From Loripinus fragilis (lineage: Eukaryota > Mollusca > Bivalvia > Lucinida > Lucinidae), in the NCBI GenBank assembly GCA_964019695.1, contig OZ026524.1, positions 20,589,509 through 20,653,508 on the forward strand: a stretch of 64,000 nt of DNA, given 5' to 3'. Within the stretch, counting starts at the first letter, position 1. Every line of letters starts with the position of its first letter. Positions 31,082-42,564 of this stretch are shown here, in pieces. The notes below the pieces were generated by a model. The model ran no database searches, was not told where the DNA came from, and saw only the letters and a list, made by a program, of their open reading frames with translations. A program made the translations under genes and the position numbers.

Positions 31082-31854
31082 AAATTGTCTATTTAAAAGA
31101 TATAAGAACACCACATATTTCAAACAGGTGTCTTTCACAAACTATCTTGCTGATCAGTTCTTTTTGCATGTGAAGTGATAAAATATAAGATGGAAGTCAT
31201 CAAAACAGAAAATACATTCAGATGTTGTTTTTAAACAAGGTTTTAGGCCTGAACTGGAAAGCCTTATGGTAAAAAGAAAATGCCTAAAAATTGGGGGTTA
31301 CCATGGAAATGTGAAGTGTGAAATTACGAGTCTGTCAAACTACATTGAAAATTGCATTTGGAAATGGCAGCTCATTTTCAAAAGGTGGTCCTCGTGCTCA
31401 CCAGCTCACTCAGTCACTGATAGACAGTGACATAACAAAATACCATGTCTCAGCACGACAATGTGTAGAGTGTTATCTGGTTATTTACTCGTAGGTCTAC
31501 TACACAGTTGTGTATTGGCTCTAACACACGCATCTTGGCACTTTTCAGCCCGAGTTTACCAGACTTTTTGCACCCTTATCATCCAACTTGGGCGCAAAAT
31601 ATCTGGGAATTTAAACAATATGTAGACAAAACAAACTTGTTACCTGCATAATTGTACATTGGTGACCATTTTTGGCATTTAACATGAAAGTGTCAATCGA
31701 TTACACGTTTCCATTTGATGATTTCGTGTGGGCAGTTGTCAGTCAATGGTTGCACATCGGTAGATCTAGCAATTGTAAGGTAGCGCATCGCGCATGCGTG
31801 ATTTTTATGAAAGCTACAAACAACGCTGACTTTGTTGTGGAATAACGACGATAC

Positions 31855-31965
31855 CGAATAAACTGGAAATATGCCACTCTGCCAACATGTAGATTGATAT
31901 CTCTCTTACAACATATTGAAAATATGCCAAAATTTAAATTGGGTGCCAAAAAGTATTCCAAAAAA
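31855..31965. repeat. direct repeat partner of 13515-13625, near the arm's inner end
   Basis: Shares 'CGAATAAACTGGAAAT' and 'GGTGCCAAAAAGTATTCCA' in the same order and strand with the arm's outer end, with diverged sequence between. See the entry at 13515. Confidence 0.65.
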
Positions 31966-31970
31966 TAAAA

Positions 31971-32174
31971 ATGCAATGTTCAGCGGAAGTTGCAATAAGC
32001 GTTTATGGTGCTCGCTTTCGGAAGACATTCAAGCCGTTGATATCGCTGTTGGTGTCGTTATTTGTGTTTTCCATCGTGTATTTAGGGTTGAAGTTTTCAA
32101 AATACCCAACGGGTTTACGAACTAAAGCCAGATATGCGATTTCAAAGTGTTTGAAAACGGCGGAAGTAGTGTGA
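31971..32174 (+). CDS. candidate N-terminal exon with a signal-anchor segment; unassigned
   Basis: An ATG with A at -3 opens 67 codons. A basic stretch 'ARFRKTFKP' precedes a hydrophobic run 'LISLLVSLFVFSIVYLGL', the layout of a type II membrane protein N-terminus such as a Golgi enzyme. It is followed by 'KFSKYPTGLRTKARYA' and ends at a TGA. No catalytic domain is present and no clear donor is seen, so a gene cannot be claimed. The mirror copy is 32583-32786 (-). The second half also lies in block B at 12990-13205 (-). Confidence 0.25.
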   Translation: MQCSAEVAISVYGARFRKTFKPLISLLVSLFVFSIVYLGLKFSKYPTGLRTKARYAISKCLKTAEVV

Positions 32175-32322
32175 TTTTCAAGCTAGATTTTTTAGACAAG
32201 ATATAGTCCCAACGGCGGATGCAGAATTTTTTTAAAATCTTGACAACGGCCTTAGTTACCGCCCTACTGAACAGCGATATCAACGGCTTGAATGTCTTCC
32301 GAAAGCGAGCACCATAAACGCT
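31998..32322. repeat. local inverted repeat at the palindrome centre
   Basis: 31998-32050 ('AGCGTTTATGGTGCTCGCTT' to 'GATATCGCTGTT') is repeated in reverse complement at 32270-32322, enclosing block B (about 32052-32268). A further copy in the orientation of the second lies in the right arm (32707-32759). The left inner end is therefore itself a stem-loop of ~53-bp arms with a ~220-bp loop. Confidence 0.85.
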
Positions 32323-32571
32323 GTTGATGCACCATCGGCTCGCCAGCGAAACACCATTTATATGGCGTTTCGCTGGCGGGCCGATGATGGCCCGCTTATA
32401 GTGACAAAAACGTTGTCAAAGTTCGACCACCTCTGCCTCTGGATCCGCTGAAGTACAAAATCGTGTGCGGAAAGGAAATCCGTATCTGATCTAATTTTGT
32501 GATGGTATTATCTGCTCAAGACCCTGGTTCATGTATTATTTTATGTGGTCCACCCTTACCAAGAATGTGTC
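32186..32571. other. 386-bp spacer between the palindrome arms
   Basis: Arm identity stops at CTAG on both sides (about 32185 and 32572; sum 64757). The spacer holds the rest of block B, one stem of the local inverted repeat, a GC-rich hairpin (32332-32390) and about 180 bp of unique sequence. It is the only asymmetric part of the centre. Confidence 0.9.
32332..32390. repeat. GC-rich hairpin near the palindrome axis
   Basis: 'CCATCGGCTCGCCAGCGAAA' and 'CACCAT' pair with 'ATGGCG', 'TTTCGCTGGCGGGCCGATGA' and 'TGG'. The stem is about 26 bp with a ~4-nt loop. Its axis (about 32359.5) lies 19 bp from the axis of the whole palindrome (32378.5). Confidence 0.85.
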
Positions 32572-35500
32572 TAGCTTGAAAATCACACTACTTCCGCCGT
32601 TTTCAAACACTTTGAAATCGCATATCTGGCTTTAGTTCGTAAACCCGTTGGGTATTTTGAAAACTTCAACCCTAAATACACGATGGAAAACACAAATAAC
32701 GACACCAACAGCGATATCAACGGCTTGAATGTCTTCCGAAAGCGAGCACCATAAACGCTTATTGCAACTTCCGCTGAACATTGCATTTTTATTTTTTGGA
32801 ATACTTTTTGGCACCCAATTTAAATTTTGGCATATTTTCAATATGTTGTAAGAGAGATATCAATCTACATGTTTGCAGAGTGGCATATTTCCAGTTTATT
32901 CGGTATCGTCGTTATTCCACAACAAAGTCAGCGTTGTTTGTAGCTTTCATAAAAATCACGCATGCGCGATGCGCTACCTTACAATTGCTAGATCTACCGA
33001 TGTGCAACCATTGACTGACAACTGCCCACACGAAATCATCAAATGGAAACGTGTAATCGATTGACACTTTCATGTTAAATGCCAAAAATGGTCACCAATG
33101 TACAATTATGCAGGTAACAAGTTTGTTTTGTCTACATATTGTTTAAATTCCCAGATATTTTGCGCCCAAGTTGGATGATAAGGGTGCAAAAAGTCTGGTA
33201 AACTCGGGCTGAAAAGTGCCAAGATGCGTGTGTTAGAGCCAATACACAACTGTGTAGTAGACCTACGAGTAAATAACCAGATAACACTCTACACATTGTC
33301 GTGCTGAGACATGGTATTTTGTTATGTCACTGTCTATCAGTGACTGAGTGAGCTGGTGAGCACGAGGACCACCTTTTGAAAATGAGCTGCCATTTCCAAA
33401 TGCAATTTTCAATGTAGTTTGACAGACTCGTAATTTCACACTTCACATTTCCATGGTAACCCCCAATTTTTAGGCATTTTCTTTTTACCATAAGGCTTTC
33501 CAGTTCAGGCCTAAAACCTTGTTTAAAAACAACATCTGAATGTATTTTCTGTTTTGATGACTTCCATCTTATATTTTATCACTTCACATGCAAAAAGAAC
33601 TGATCAGCAAGATAGTTTGTGAAAGACACCTGTTTGAAATATGTGGTGTTCTTATATCTTTTAAATAGACAATTTACCAGCCGCGTAGTGCAGCCAGATG
33701 TGTGTCTGACTGCAGATCAAGGGGTTGTGTGTTGGATCACGGCCGGCAGGTCCCATACTTTCGTGGAGATTGATCATGTAATAAGTTCTACGGTCATTCT
33801 CCTCCCTTCCACTGAATCATCCAAGAAGCAGAGAAAAAGACTAACAGGGGCCTAGAAGTCTAGTGCCCCTAAATTTTGGGCTGGGCGCTTAAAACTAAAA
33901 TGTTAAGGGGCCCAGCTTGCCCCTGAAAAAAAGGGTATTATGTAAATGTATGAAGTCTTGTCAAATCTGACACCAGCTGTTGGAAGTTTACAAATCTTCA
34001 TTCAGCTATTTACAAATACTGTCACTGTTTACAAACGCCAATCACGACTGCAGCAGACAATAGACCCCTTTCACAATGTTATCTCCCTTAGCAATCGCTC
34101 TTCAATTGAAAAATCTATAAAGCCGTTTTTGAAAATGAAGGGGCAGATTGTTTATAAGTTGCATTGGCAAAACACATAATGATGGTTTATAAGTCGATTT
34201 TTTGGCTTTTCATCGCTAGAATGAGATATCTTATTCTAGAAATAAGATAAACTAACATATTCTTATATATTTTATAAGTCTTCAGATTTTTTTTTCACTT
34301 TAATTCGTGTAAAATATCCTGAACTTAAATCGGCTTCTTCTTCAGGAGCTATCTGAAACACATGCCTACTAATAAGACAAACTAATATGTTATGCGAACA
34401 TCGACAACTCAGACGAGCCTCTGCAAATGCACAGTCTCATCAGGGCATTCGCTGTTCGCACACACCTCGGATCCATTGTTGGATCCATTGTTGTGTCCGA
34501 GCGCACATAAAGAAAGGCGATGCATGTAGACAGAGGCTCAGACAATAAATAGATCTTAGGCTTCCAGCCCCACCGGATAAGCATGCAGTAGCGCACGCTA
34601 CCAAATAGACGTGCATGTATACTGCTAGATATTTGCACATAATGACTTAGCATATGCGATAAATGTCGAAATCGAACTAAACACTGTAAATAAAGACCCA
34701 TTAAATTACATCATTTCTACAGAACGTCCACTTATGCTCAGGCTAGCAAGAATCATAGCTGTTCGCACACACATATTATGGATGTAGAAGAAGACTCAGA
34801 TTAATTTTTTAAAACACCAGTCCACTGTCTGGGCCGTACATATTGACGCCTTTTACGTATATGTGATGATAAGAGCGACATCAATCATACAGTCGAATTA
34901 CAAACGGGTGTCAGGCACGTGTGCTTTTATTGCTTTCACTAGGCCCCGGGCATAGGATTTAAAGGACCGGATGCACAGAAGTACATTTTAAAATGGGCCT
35001 CGACGCGAGAAAACCTGACATTGGTGCATGCGAACAACAAAGGCGCAGGCCTGTCATCGTATCCACGCAGTCTGATCAGCGCCTTTATTGTTCACTTACT
35101 GGAAAGTATATCTAAACTTGCTTCATGCAAAATTACATTTTAGCGAGTCTATGTACCCGAACAGACTTTTTTGAGTCTTACTTGGTAAGAAACCCGGAAG
35201 ACAGGTTTTCTCGCGCGATGGCCTTAATGTATCTTATCCCTTATTTAAATCAGAACGACGGTGTTTAGACGTCAAGTGTATGGAATGTTATCATAGACCA
35301 TGTAGACCTTGATTAAATAAGAAGTTTACCAGACTAGTCGCTACTCGAAAACGCATAGTATTGAAGGAAATTATTGATACAGTGTATGTTTAATGTTTGA
35401 CCAACATAGTAATGCACCCGCTTATTTGGAAAAGTCAGTCTTGGATGTTTAGAAATCAACTTTTCTGATCTCAAATATTCAGAATATAGGAATTAATCAC

Positions 35501-38343
35501 TTATTTTTGTTACATTATATCATTTAATTTTACTATTTGTCTAATCTTTGCTTGTGAATTTATTTTCCTTTATTAATAGTTTTCCATATTCCATAGTGTA
35601 ATGTAAGGCAGCCATATACAGGTTGCCCCTTCACGTGTAATCTCGCGGAGATAACGCGGAACGAGACAGTTTGGCGCATGCGCACTAACAATGTGAAAGG
35701 AGTCTATTAACATATAAGGTATGATATTCCTTGAGAATCGTCTGCCACCACAGACGATTCTCATGAAATACCATGCCTTATATGTTAATTTTGAAAAAGC
35801 AGCAAAATTTGAAATTGTCATCTGTTGCAAATTATAAGTAGCGCTTTATGGGTTACTATGGTAAATAATTAGAGGAATACAGATTTTGAGGGTCTAGTAT
35901 TTAAAGCAAAACTAATGTTTGGCAATGCTGTTGAAATTTGTTTAATTTTCTGCCGAATCCTGGGTCCCTTAGTTTTGGGCTGGGCCCCTAATCATTTTGT
36001 TTTAGGGGCCCAGCTTGCTCCTGCAAAAAAGGTTAGTCTGTATCCCTGAGAAGTACTTGTTATCCGCTTGTTCAAGCTTGCCCAGGAAAAAGTGTGGTAA
36101 GTGAACTGACCATCCCGCCATGACCATAGCTGTTGACTTGGAACGTAAAGCAACAACACAAACAAAACAAAATAGACATTTTAGTCAATCGAAAAGCAAT
36201 AATTGACTTTATAAAGAAAGACCTAAATTGCTTTAACATGGTTTTGTCTTAAGTTGATGATAGTTAACAAGGAGCAGATGCTTTGGACTGACTGCATGAT
36301 GTTAATGTTTTAAAAATTAAGTGGGGGTCACTGAAACAGATTCCAACCAATATCTGTAAGGAAATATGGGGTATGTCAGGATAAGCTGTGTCAAATATTT
36401 TGTTTTAATTTTTCTTCACTCTATTCTATGTCAAACATATTGTCCAAAGATAGTTCTAAAGTGACCTATAGTCTATAGATGAGGGTCTGGATGGGGTATA
36501 ATGATAAGTGAATAATGGCCTTTTTATATAATGAAAAGTGAATAATGAGCCAAAAAATAATGAATAGTGAATATAGAGGACCTAAAAATAATGAATAATC
36601 CTATTTTTTTAATGTATAGAAGAAAAAATTAATGAATAGTGAATAATCAGATTTTAATGAATAATGCTAACAAATCATTTTGTCGCATCGTGGCCCATTG
36701 TGTTATAATAAAATAATTTTAATGAATAATTGGTCTTATTTTAATGATAACTCAAAACTTTTAATGAGATGAATAATGGGCTAAATTTTTAATGAATGGT
36801 GAATATCAGACCCCCCCATCTCCAGACCCTCATAGATTCACAATTATTAATTGTTTCCAAGAAGATTAATAATTTTGCTAAAGAACCCCTAGGGTCACTG
36901 AAACCGGTCCTTTGAGGATAGTATCTGTGCAATCAAGTCAGGTCCACCTATTATCTGATTGAGCCTCGAGGTGATACAGGTTATACTTTCCAAGAAAATA
37001 TTGTATACTGGGTCCGAGTTATTTATCAAGTTCCAAAATCACATCTTTTAAGGTACTCAAAAGAACTGCCCCAATGAGATGGTTCTTTTTAGCATCCATC
37101 TGATTGTTTAAGTAAAATAATTCTATTTTACCCTAAAATTATAGACCTATGATTGCATACAATATATGTACATGTGTTCAGTGCCCGAGACTGCTGATTT
37201 GAACTTTTATTTAACTTCCTGTAAAATTTTAAAAGCCAATAAAGTCCAATCCTGTATTCTGACACTAAGACTGCCAGTCTGTCTGATAAGACCTCTAAAC
37301 TGCGGCCCATCACCATATGACCACACTGATTGTTGGACATTTATACAAACTTCATTATTGAAGAGGCAGAACTAAAGCTATTTTAATTTTGTATATGCTT
37401 TGAAATTGTATTGTCTTCTGATTTTTCAAAAATCTATCAGGAACACCACCAAAGTTTGTCAAACACTCTGATCTGGATCAGGTCCTTTGTTTTGTGGGCC
37501 TGATCTGGGTCAAAACTGTTTGCAAATGTTAACAAAATAGTCAATTATTATAGTTTGTCATCAGCAGACACTAAATGCCTTACATATTTTTGACGGTTAC
37601 AGGTGTTGAAATCTTCACTTTATGATTTTAATGCAAATTGGCAATAATTGAAATTATAAAAATAAAAATACATTCTATTCCATTCCTTACACACATGTAT
37701 CATACTCCAAATTAACAGGCTGACCTACATGTCCAATGTAATGTAATAAAATATGTTGTGGGGATTTTTAATAATATATTAAAAGTCCAAAATATTACCT
37801 TGCCAATGTTATCAAAAGCGAAATCTGTTGGTTCGTGTTAAAAAAGCTAAAACTTAAAGAGATATCGTAAAAACCATAAGCAGTTGTAACAGTTTGAAAA
37901 TCAGTATCATAAGGAAAATCATTCAATCAATGCCCTAGCTAATCTGTGTACATGTATCTAGCTAATCTGTGTACATGTATATTTATTTACATTTCAGATA
38001 TCTCAACAGTCCATTATGCAGATATGTACAGCATGCTGCCAACAGTCCAAGTCACCTTTGAGTTGATGACGTCCCAGTCATAGTTCTTATCAGAGTAAAC
38101 ACAAAAGTATTATAGAGGACTCAGTCATCATTTAGACTGTATGAAAAAAGGATATTGTCGAACCATTCTGTGTTTTTGTTTGTGTTAAAACCAGGAAGTG
38201 ATGGATTTTGCACCAGCATGCATAAAGGCTCTACATGTACATGGTCTCGGGAGTATTTTTAGCTATTTACATTCCGTGCTTTCTACATGTTGTTCAAGTT
38301 CTTCCGTGATGATACAAATTTGACTGTCACAGCCCAAGTTCCG

Positions 38344-38349
38344 CATATT
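38344..38349. other. empty target site of the 3492-bp transposon
   Basis: CATATT (AATATG on the other strand) occurs once between sequence matching 22909-and-outward and 26414-and-inward of the left arm. This fixes the ancestral, uninserted state. Confidence 0.93.
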
Positions 38350-41002
38350 GTCTGAGAGCATTTATGATGTGCAATGTACCAATGCTGCCAACAGTATCAG
38401 TTCTAATTTGTCAGAGAACATTGACCATTTAACCCATTGTATGCTGAAAACTGCTAAATGGGTAGTTTGTCAAACTGTGAAGACTGAAGTGAATTGCTGC
38501 ATAATGTGACCTTTCATAAGGGTCTACACTTTTCGCTGAGGTCAAAACAGTTTTCAGGATCAGAAATACCTTATAGTTTGGAAATAATTCTGACCTGTAA
38601 TTAACCCCATTACCCTATTACTCCATAATAACACCTTTTGACGCCTTTGAAATATTATGGAAAATGGAGCATTTGCTCTTTTGGAGCAAATGCTCCATTT
38701 TCCATAATATTTTGAAAAGTATTCAAAGTTTTTAGCTTAATTTTTCTTGATTTTTTCTATGCTATCTAAAAATAGAAAATGATGTCTTGATCTAAAAATA
38801 GCCTATGGAGTAAAGTGTTAAAATACATGAAATATATAATGGACATTCCCATACTTGTATAATAAAATTGATATATGGGGCTCAATCCTCATCACGAGAT
38901 AACCTATCTATGGGGCTTCCGACCAATTCAGCTCAGCAACAAAGACAAGCTTAAAAATGAAATGCTGCAGTATGCAAATTTTCTAGGATATATATAAACT
39001 TTGGAGGAAATAAAATCGCATTTAAAAGGTCATGATAAGCGGAATCTTTCAAATGATCATTTCATATTAAAATGATGCCAAGGGCTTGTTTAATGATCAA
39101 TTTCAAATGAAATGATCACTTAAAACTTGTAACAAGTGTAAGATAATCTATGAATAATATGTAAGATAAAGCACTTCTATTCAGGCTTAAATGAAATATA
39201 TGCGTGGTTCCTGTTGCCTACCTACCCTTATTTGTTTGCCCCTACCCTAAACATTAAAATGGTCTTTGGAGAAAAATACCTAAAATGGGACCTTTTTCAG
39301 ATTTTGTCACTATTTTCTTTGTTAAATGTTATAACAAAATTTAATAATTTCCCTAGCTACCTACCCTAAATTTTGTTGGTATGCAACAGGAACCACACAT
39401 ATATTTCATTTAGGCCTCATGCTTTTTGCATTGATAATCCCTCTCTTTTCACTACTTATCCCCACACTTTCAAAAAAACATGGGGATATTACAATCGTCT
39501 CCGTCCTTCCGTCTGTCTGTACTCACTAGTGGACCCTCGTTGGGTACTTTAAATTACCGAAATTTATAGTTTTTAAAAATCAATTACAGAATAAAACTAA
39601 TTTGCATATAAAGGGAGCTAATTTACTCAAAATGCGGTTCCGTAAAAATCACTGGATTTGTCCCTGGGTACTTATGCTTTCTTGGCTACTTTTTCTAACA
39701 CTGTAAGTACCCAAGAAGTATCTAACTGTAAGTGCGTCTGTCCGTCACGTTATCTCCTCCTAAACCATTGGACAAAATCCAACCAAATTTGGTGTGTGAG
39801 TTGCTCATATGAATGGGGCATGCAACAGCACTTTCTTTACCCCGCCCTCTGGGGCCCTGAGGAGGGGCCAAAAGGTCAAATGTCATTAAATATCCTTAAT
39901 TTTCAATAACAAAGTCGATTTCAAAGATTTTCAAACCAAACTTTGTGTGTTTTCTCACAAATGAAAGATATAATACATATCAGACGGGATTTTCATTTGG
40001 CCACCTAGGTCATGTCACATGGTTGGGACTAGGGGGTACTGTTGGGGGTTAGAGGTCAACATTTTTTCCCCGAAATTCATCACGATTTGATGTGTTGAGA
40101 TACTTACATGAATGGCACATGCATCAGCACCATTTTTGGGTCCCCGTCTCCAGCAGCCTTAGGGAGGGGCCAAAAGGTCAAGTATCATTAAATCTGAATT
40201 ACAAAGTTAATTTCAAAGATTTTTAAACCAAACTTTGTGTGTCTTCTCACAAATGAACGATATAAAACATATCAAATAATAATAATGAGCCAGTGCATGA
40301 GTTTTCCAACAATGTGGCATTTTGACATGTATAGACTCGGACCAGCCTCTGCAGCCTCCTTTTAAGCTTAGAAACTCCACATTGTGTTCAGTCAGTAGCT
40401 AAACAAGCATTGAATACTCAAGCGACTAGCAAAGGCTCTGATCAGACTGCGCGTATACGCAGGCTGATCTGAGACTTTGCTGGCTGCACATACCACATTG
40501 TTGGAAATTTATCAAGAAAAAACAAGCACTTTAGTATCAACTACATAGTAAAACATATCAGACGGGATTTTCATTTGGCAACCTGGGTCATGCCTAGGGG
40601 TGGGACTTGGGGGTACCATGGGGGGGGGGGGGGGTCAAAAAAATATTTTTTTCAGAAATTCAACCAAATTTGGTGGAGATAAGTAGTGAAAACACTGCTT
40701 TATTTGATATGGGCAGCCTTGTCTCCTTGAGCATGAAACATTATCCTTGCTTAATAAAAAGTTAGTACTGATCAACACAGGAAGACCTGTCCCAACATAC
40801 ACTATGTAGTTGAAAAATTGTTGACTGCGATGTTAAGAATGAAAAATATGCAGCAGATAACTTAGGCAGACAACATTTTCAGATGCATTGTATAGATAAT
40901 GTATTGCTGATATGATATACTTGGTAGTTCTTAATCTTCTATTCTTGAAATATAAATAAAAAAGTTAAACTTAATAGAAGTGTTTTCTTAGTTGTCACAT
41001 AG

Positions 41003-41201
41003 TCACATAAGGACATTAGCTTCTTGCCAGCTGACTGTGACTTGGGAGTTCCATCTGTCTATTTGTTTGCAGACATTTGCATATAAATTGGGGTTCTCTG
41101 TGGCACTGATAGCCATGAGTGCCAAACCTTCCTCTGTGAGCTTTGAGCATACACCCTGTTTATAATAGTAAGCCTCACTGTTATAAAGCAGAATGTAAGC
41201 T
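41003..41201 (-). CDS. mirror of the candidate terminal exon at 19963-20161
   Basis: Identical translation to the left-arm copy, ending 'SWQEANVLM' at a stop, with the same pyrimidine-rich acceptor-like tract upstream on the minus strand. It carries the same uncertainty. Confidence 0.25.
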
Positions 41202-42373
41202 CTAAAGTAAGAAAGACAGCAAAGATCAGGAATCAATACAACCAAGTACCACACCTGACCAAGGATACCACATTGGAAAGCGACAAACTCGCAATTAGAC
41301 ATCATAAACGAGAGCCAAGAGGTCAGCCCTTTTCCATCATTCAACCACAAGGCAGCAATGAACATACACGAAAGCATGATAAACACAAGACAAAAATAAC
41401 AAATGGTCCACAAAAGAAGTACCCCCTTGGAACAGTCAGTAAAGTTCACAACAAAGCAATACAGTATGACCCCCACCCCCACATATAAGAAAATGAGTAC
41501 ATTGCAATGTTATACACAAACAATGCAGTGTCTCAGTGGTCGAATGATTGACTCAATGTCGAGTTTGGGAGATGCTGCTTTGCGTCCTGGAGCAAGACAC
41601 CTTATCCTCTGCTTAGTAATGGTTCAACCCAGGAAGTACTGAAAATTGCAGACTGGGATGTAAAGAATCAAATCAGTTGTGTAGTCTAAATTTGTCCTTA
41701 TATCAGTACATTTTGATGTACCACATTTAAATGTATTAGCTCACCTGAGCCACTGGTTCATGTTGTGATTGGTGAATGTGCGTCGTCAACAATTGCTTCA
41801 AAAGGCATCTCCGAAAATACTGGATGGGTTTTACCAAACCTGGCAAAAATGGTATTCATAGGCCATTCTTTATTAATTGTTCCATTCCATTGCATATCTA
41901 GGTCACACAGGCTAAAAATAGATTTTTCAGATGAAACCACAAGGCAGAGAGCCTTGATATTTGCTATTTTGCATCATCTAGTTGACCTTTTCAATGTTTG
42001 CTCAAAATATGCCCCTGGGGCCAGAAATGGGCCTGTCCTGGGGTCACATGTTTTACATAGGCATATACAAGTACAGGGAAAACATGAAAAAATCTTGTCT
42101 GAAACCACAAGGCCTAGAGCCTTGATTTTTATGCCCCCAAAGGAACTTTGAGGAGGCATAAAGTCATCACACGAAGTCATCACACTGTCTGCCCCTCCAA
42201 CTTCATGTACGGTGCATATCTCCTATATTTTTTGAGGTAGGTGTGTGGATGCATCTTGGGATGGCGGAGTGTTGCGTACCATTATCGGGTCACTTTGACA
42301 TCCAACCTAATTATTAGAATATTCGTGTCCAGAGCATATCTTTTATTAGCTCACCTGAGGCATTGGCTCATGG

Positions 42374-42564
42374 TAGGGAGCGCAGTGGTAGAGTGCTTGA
42401 CTCAAGACTGAGGGGCCGCGGGTTCAAGCCTCACAGGCATTACTGTGTTATGTCCCTGAGCAAGAACGTTAATCCTAGCTTAGTACTGGTTCAACCCAGG
42501 AAGACCCATCCCTTTATAACTGAAAGATTGTTGATGGGACGTAAGGAATGAAACCAAACAAAAC
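42374..42564 (+). repeat. SINE with target-site duplication (right-arm copy)
   Basis: In forward orientation here, the head 'GCGCAGTGGTAGAGTGCTTG', B box 'GGGTTCAAGCC' and tail 'GGGACGTAAGGAATGAAACC' can be read directly. The flanks are CATTGGCTCATGG and CATTGACTCATGG. Confidence 0.9.

Larger units (their letters stand above)
13208..32185 (+). repeat. left arm of a giant inverted duplication (~19 kb)
   Basis: The arm matches 32572-47938 in reverse complement. Paired landmarks give constant coordinate sums. From about 26408 inward the sum is 64757 (for example 27417-27629 with 37128-37340, and 31971-32174 with 32583-32786). Outward of the 3.5-kb insertion it is 61259, then about 61164-61169, then about 61146. 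The steps correspond to the transposon at 22916-26407, a ~95-bp gap near 20660-20755, and homopolymer changes. Most paired open frames translate identically. Differences I noticed include one Ser/Pro change in the frame at 21350-21601 and scattered single-base changes. Confidence 0.97.

Noticed and set aside
13515..31965. Long terminal repeats of an 18-kb LTR element
   Set aside because: The shared direct sequence is only ~110 bp and diverged, without TG..CA ends, primer-binding site or polymerase frame.
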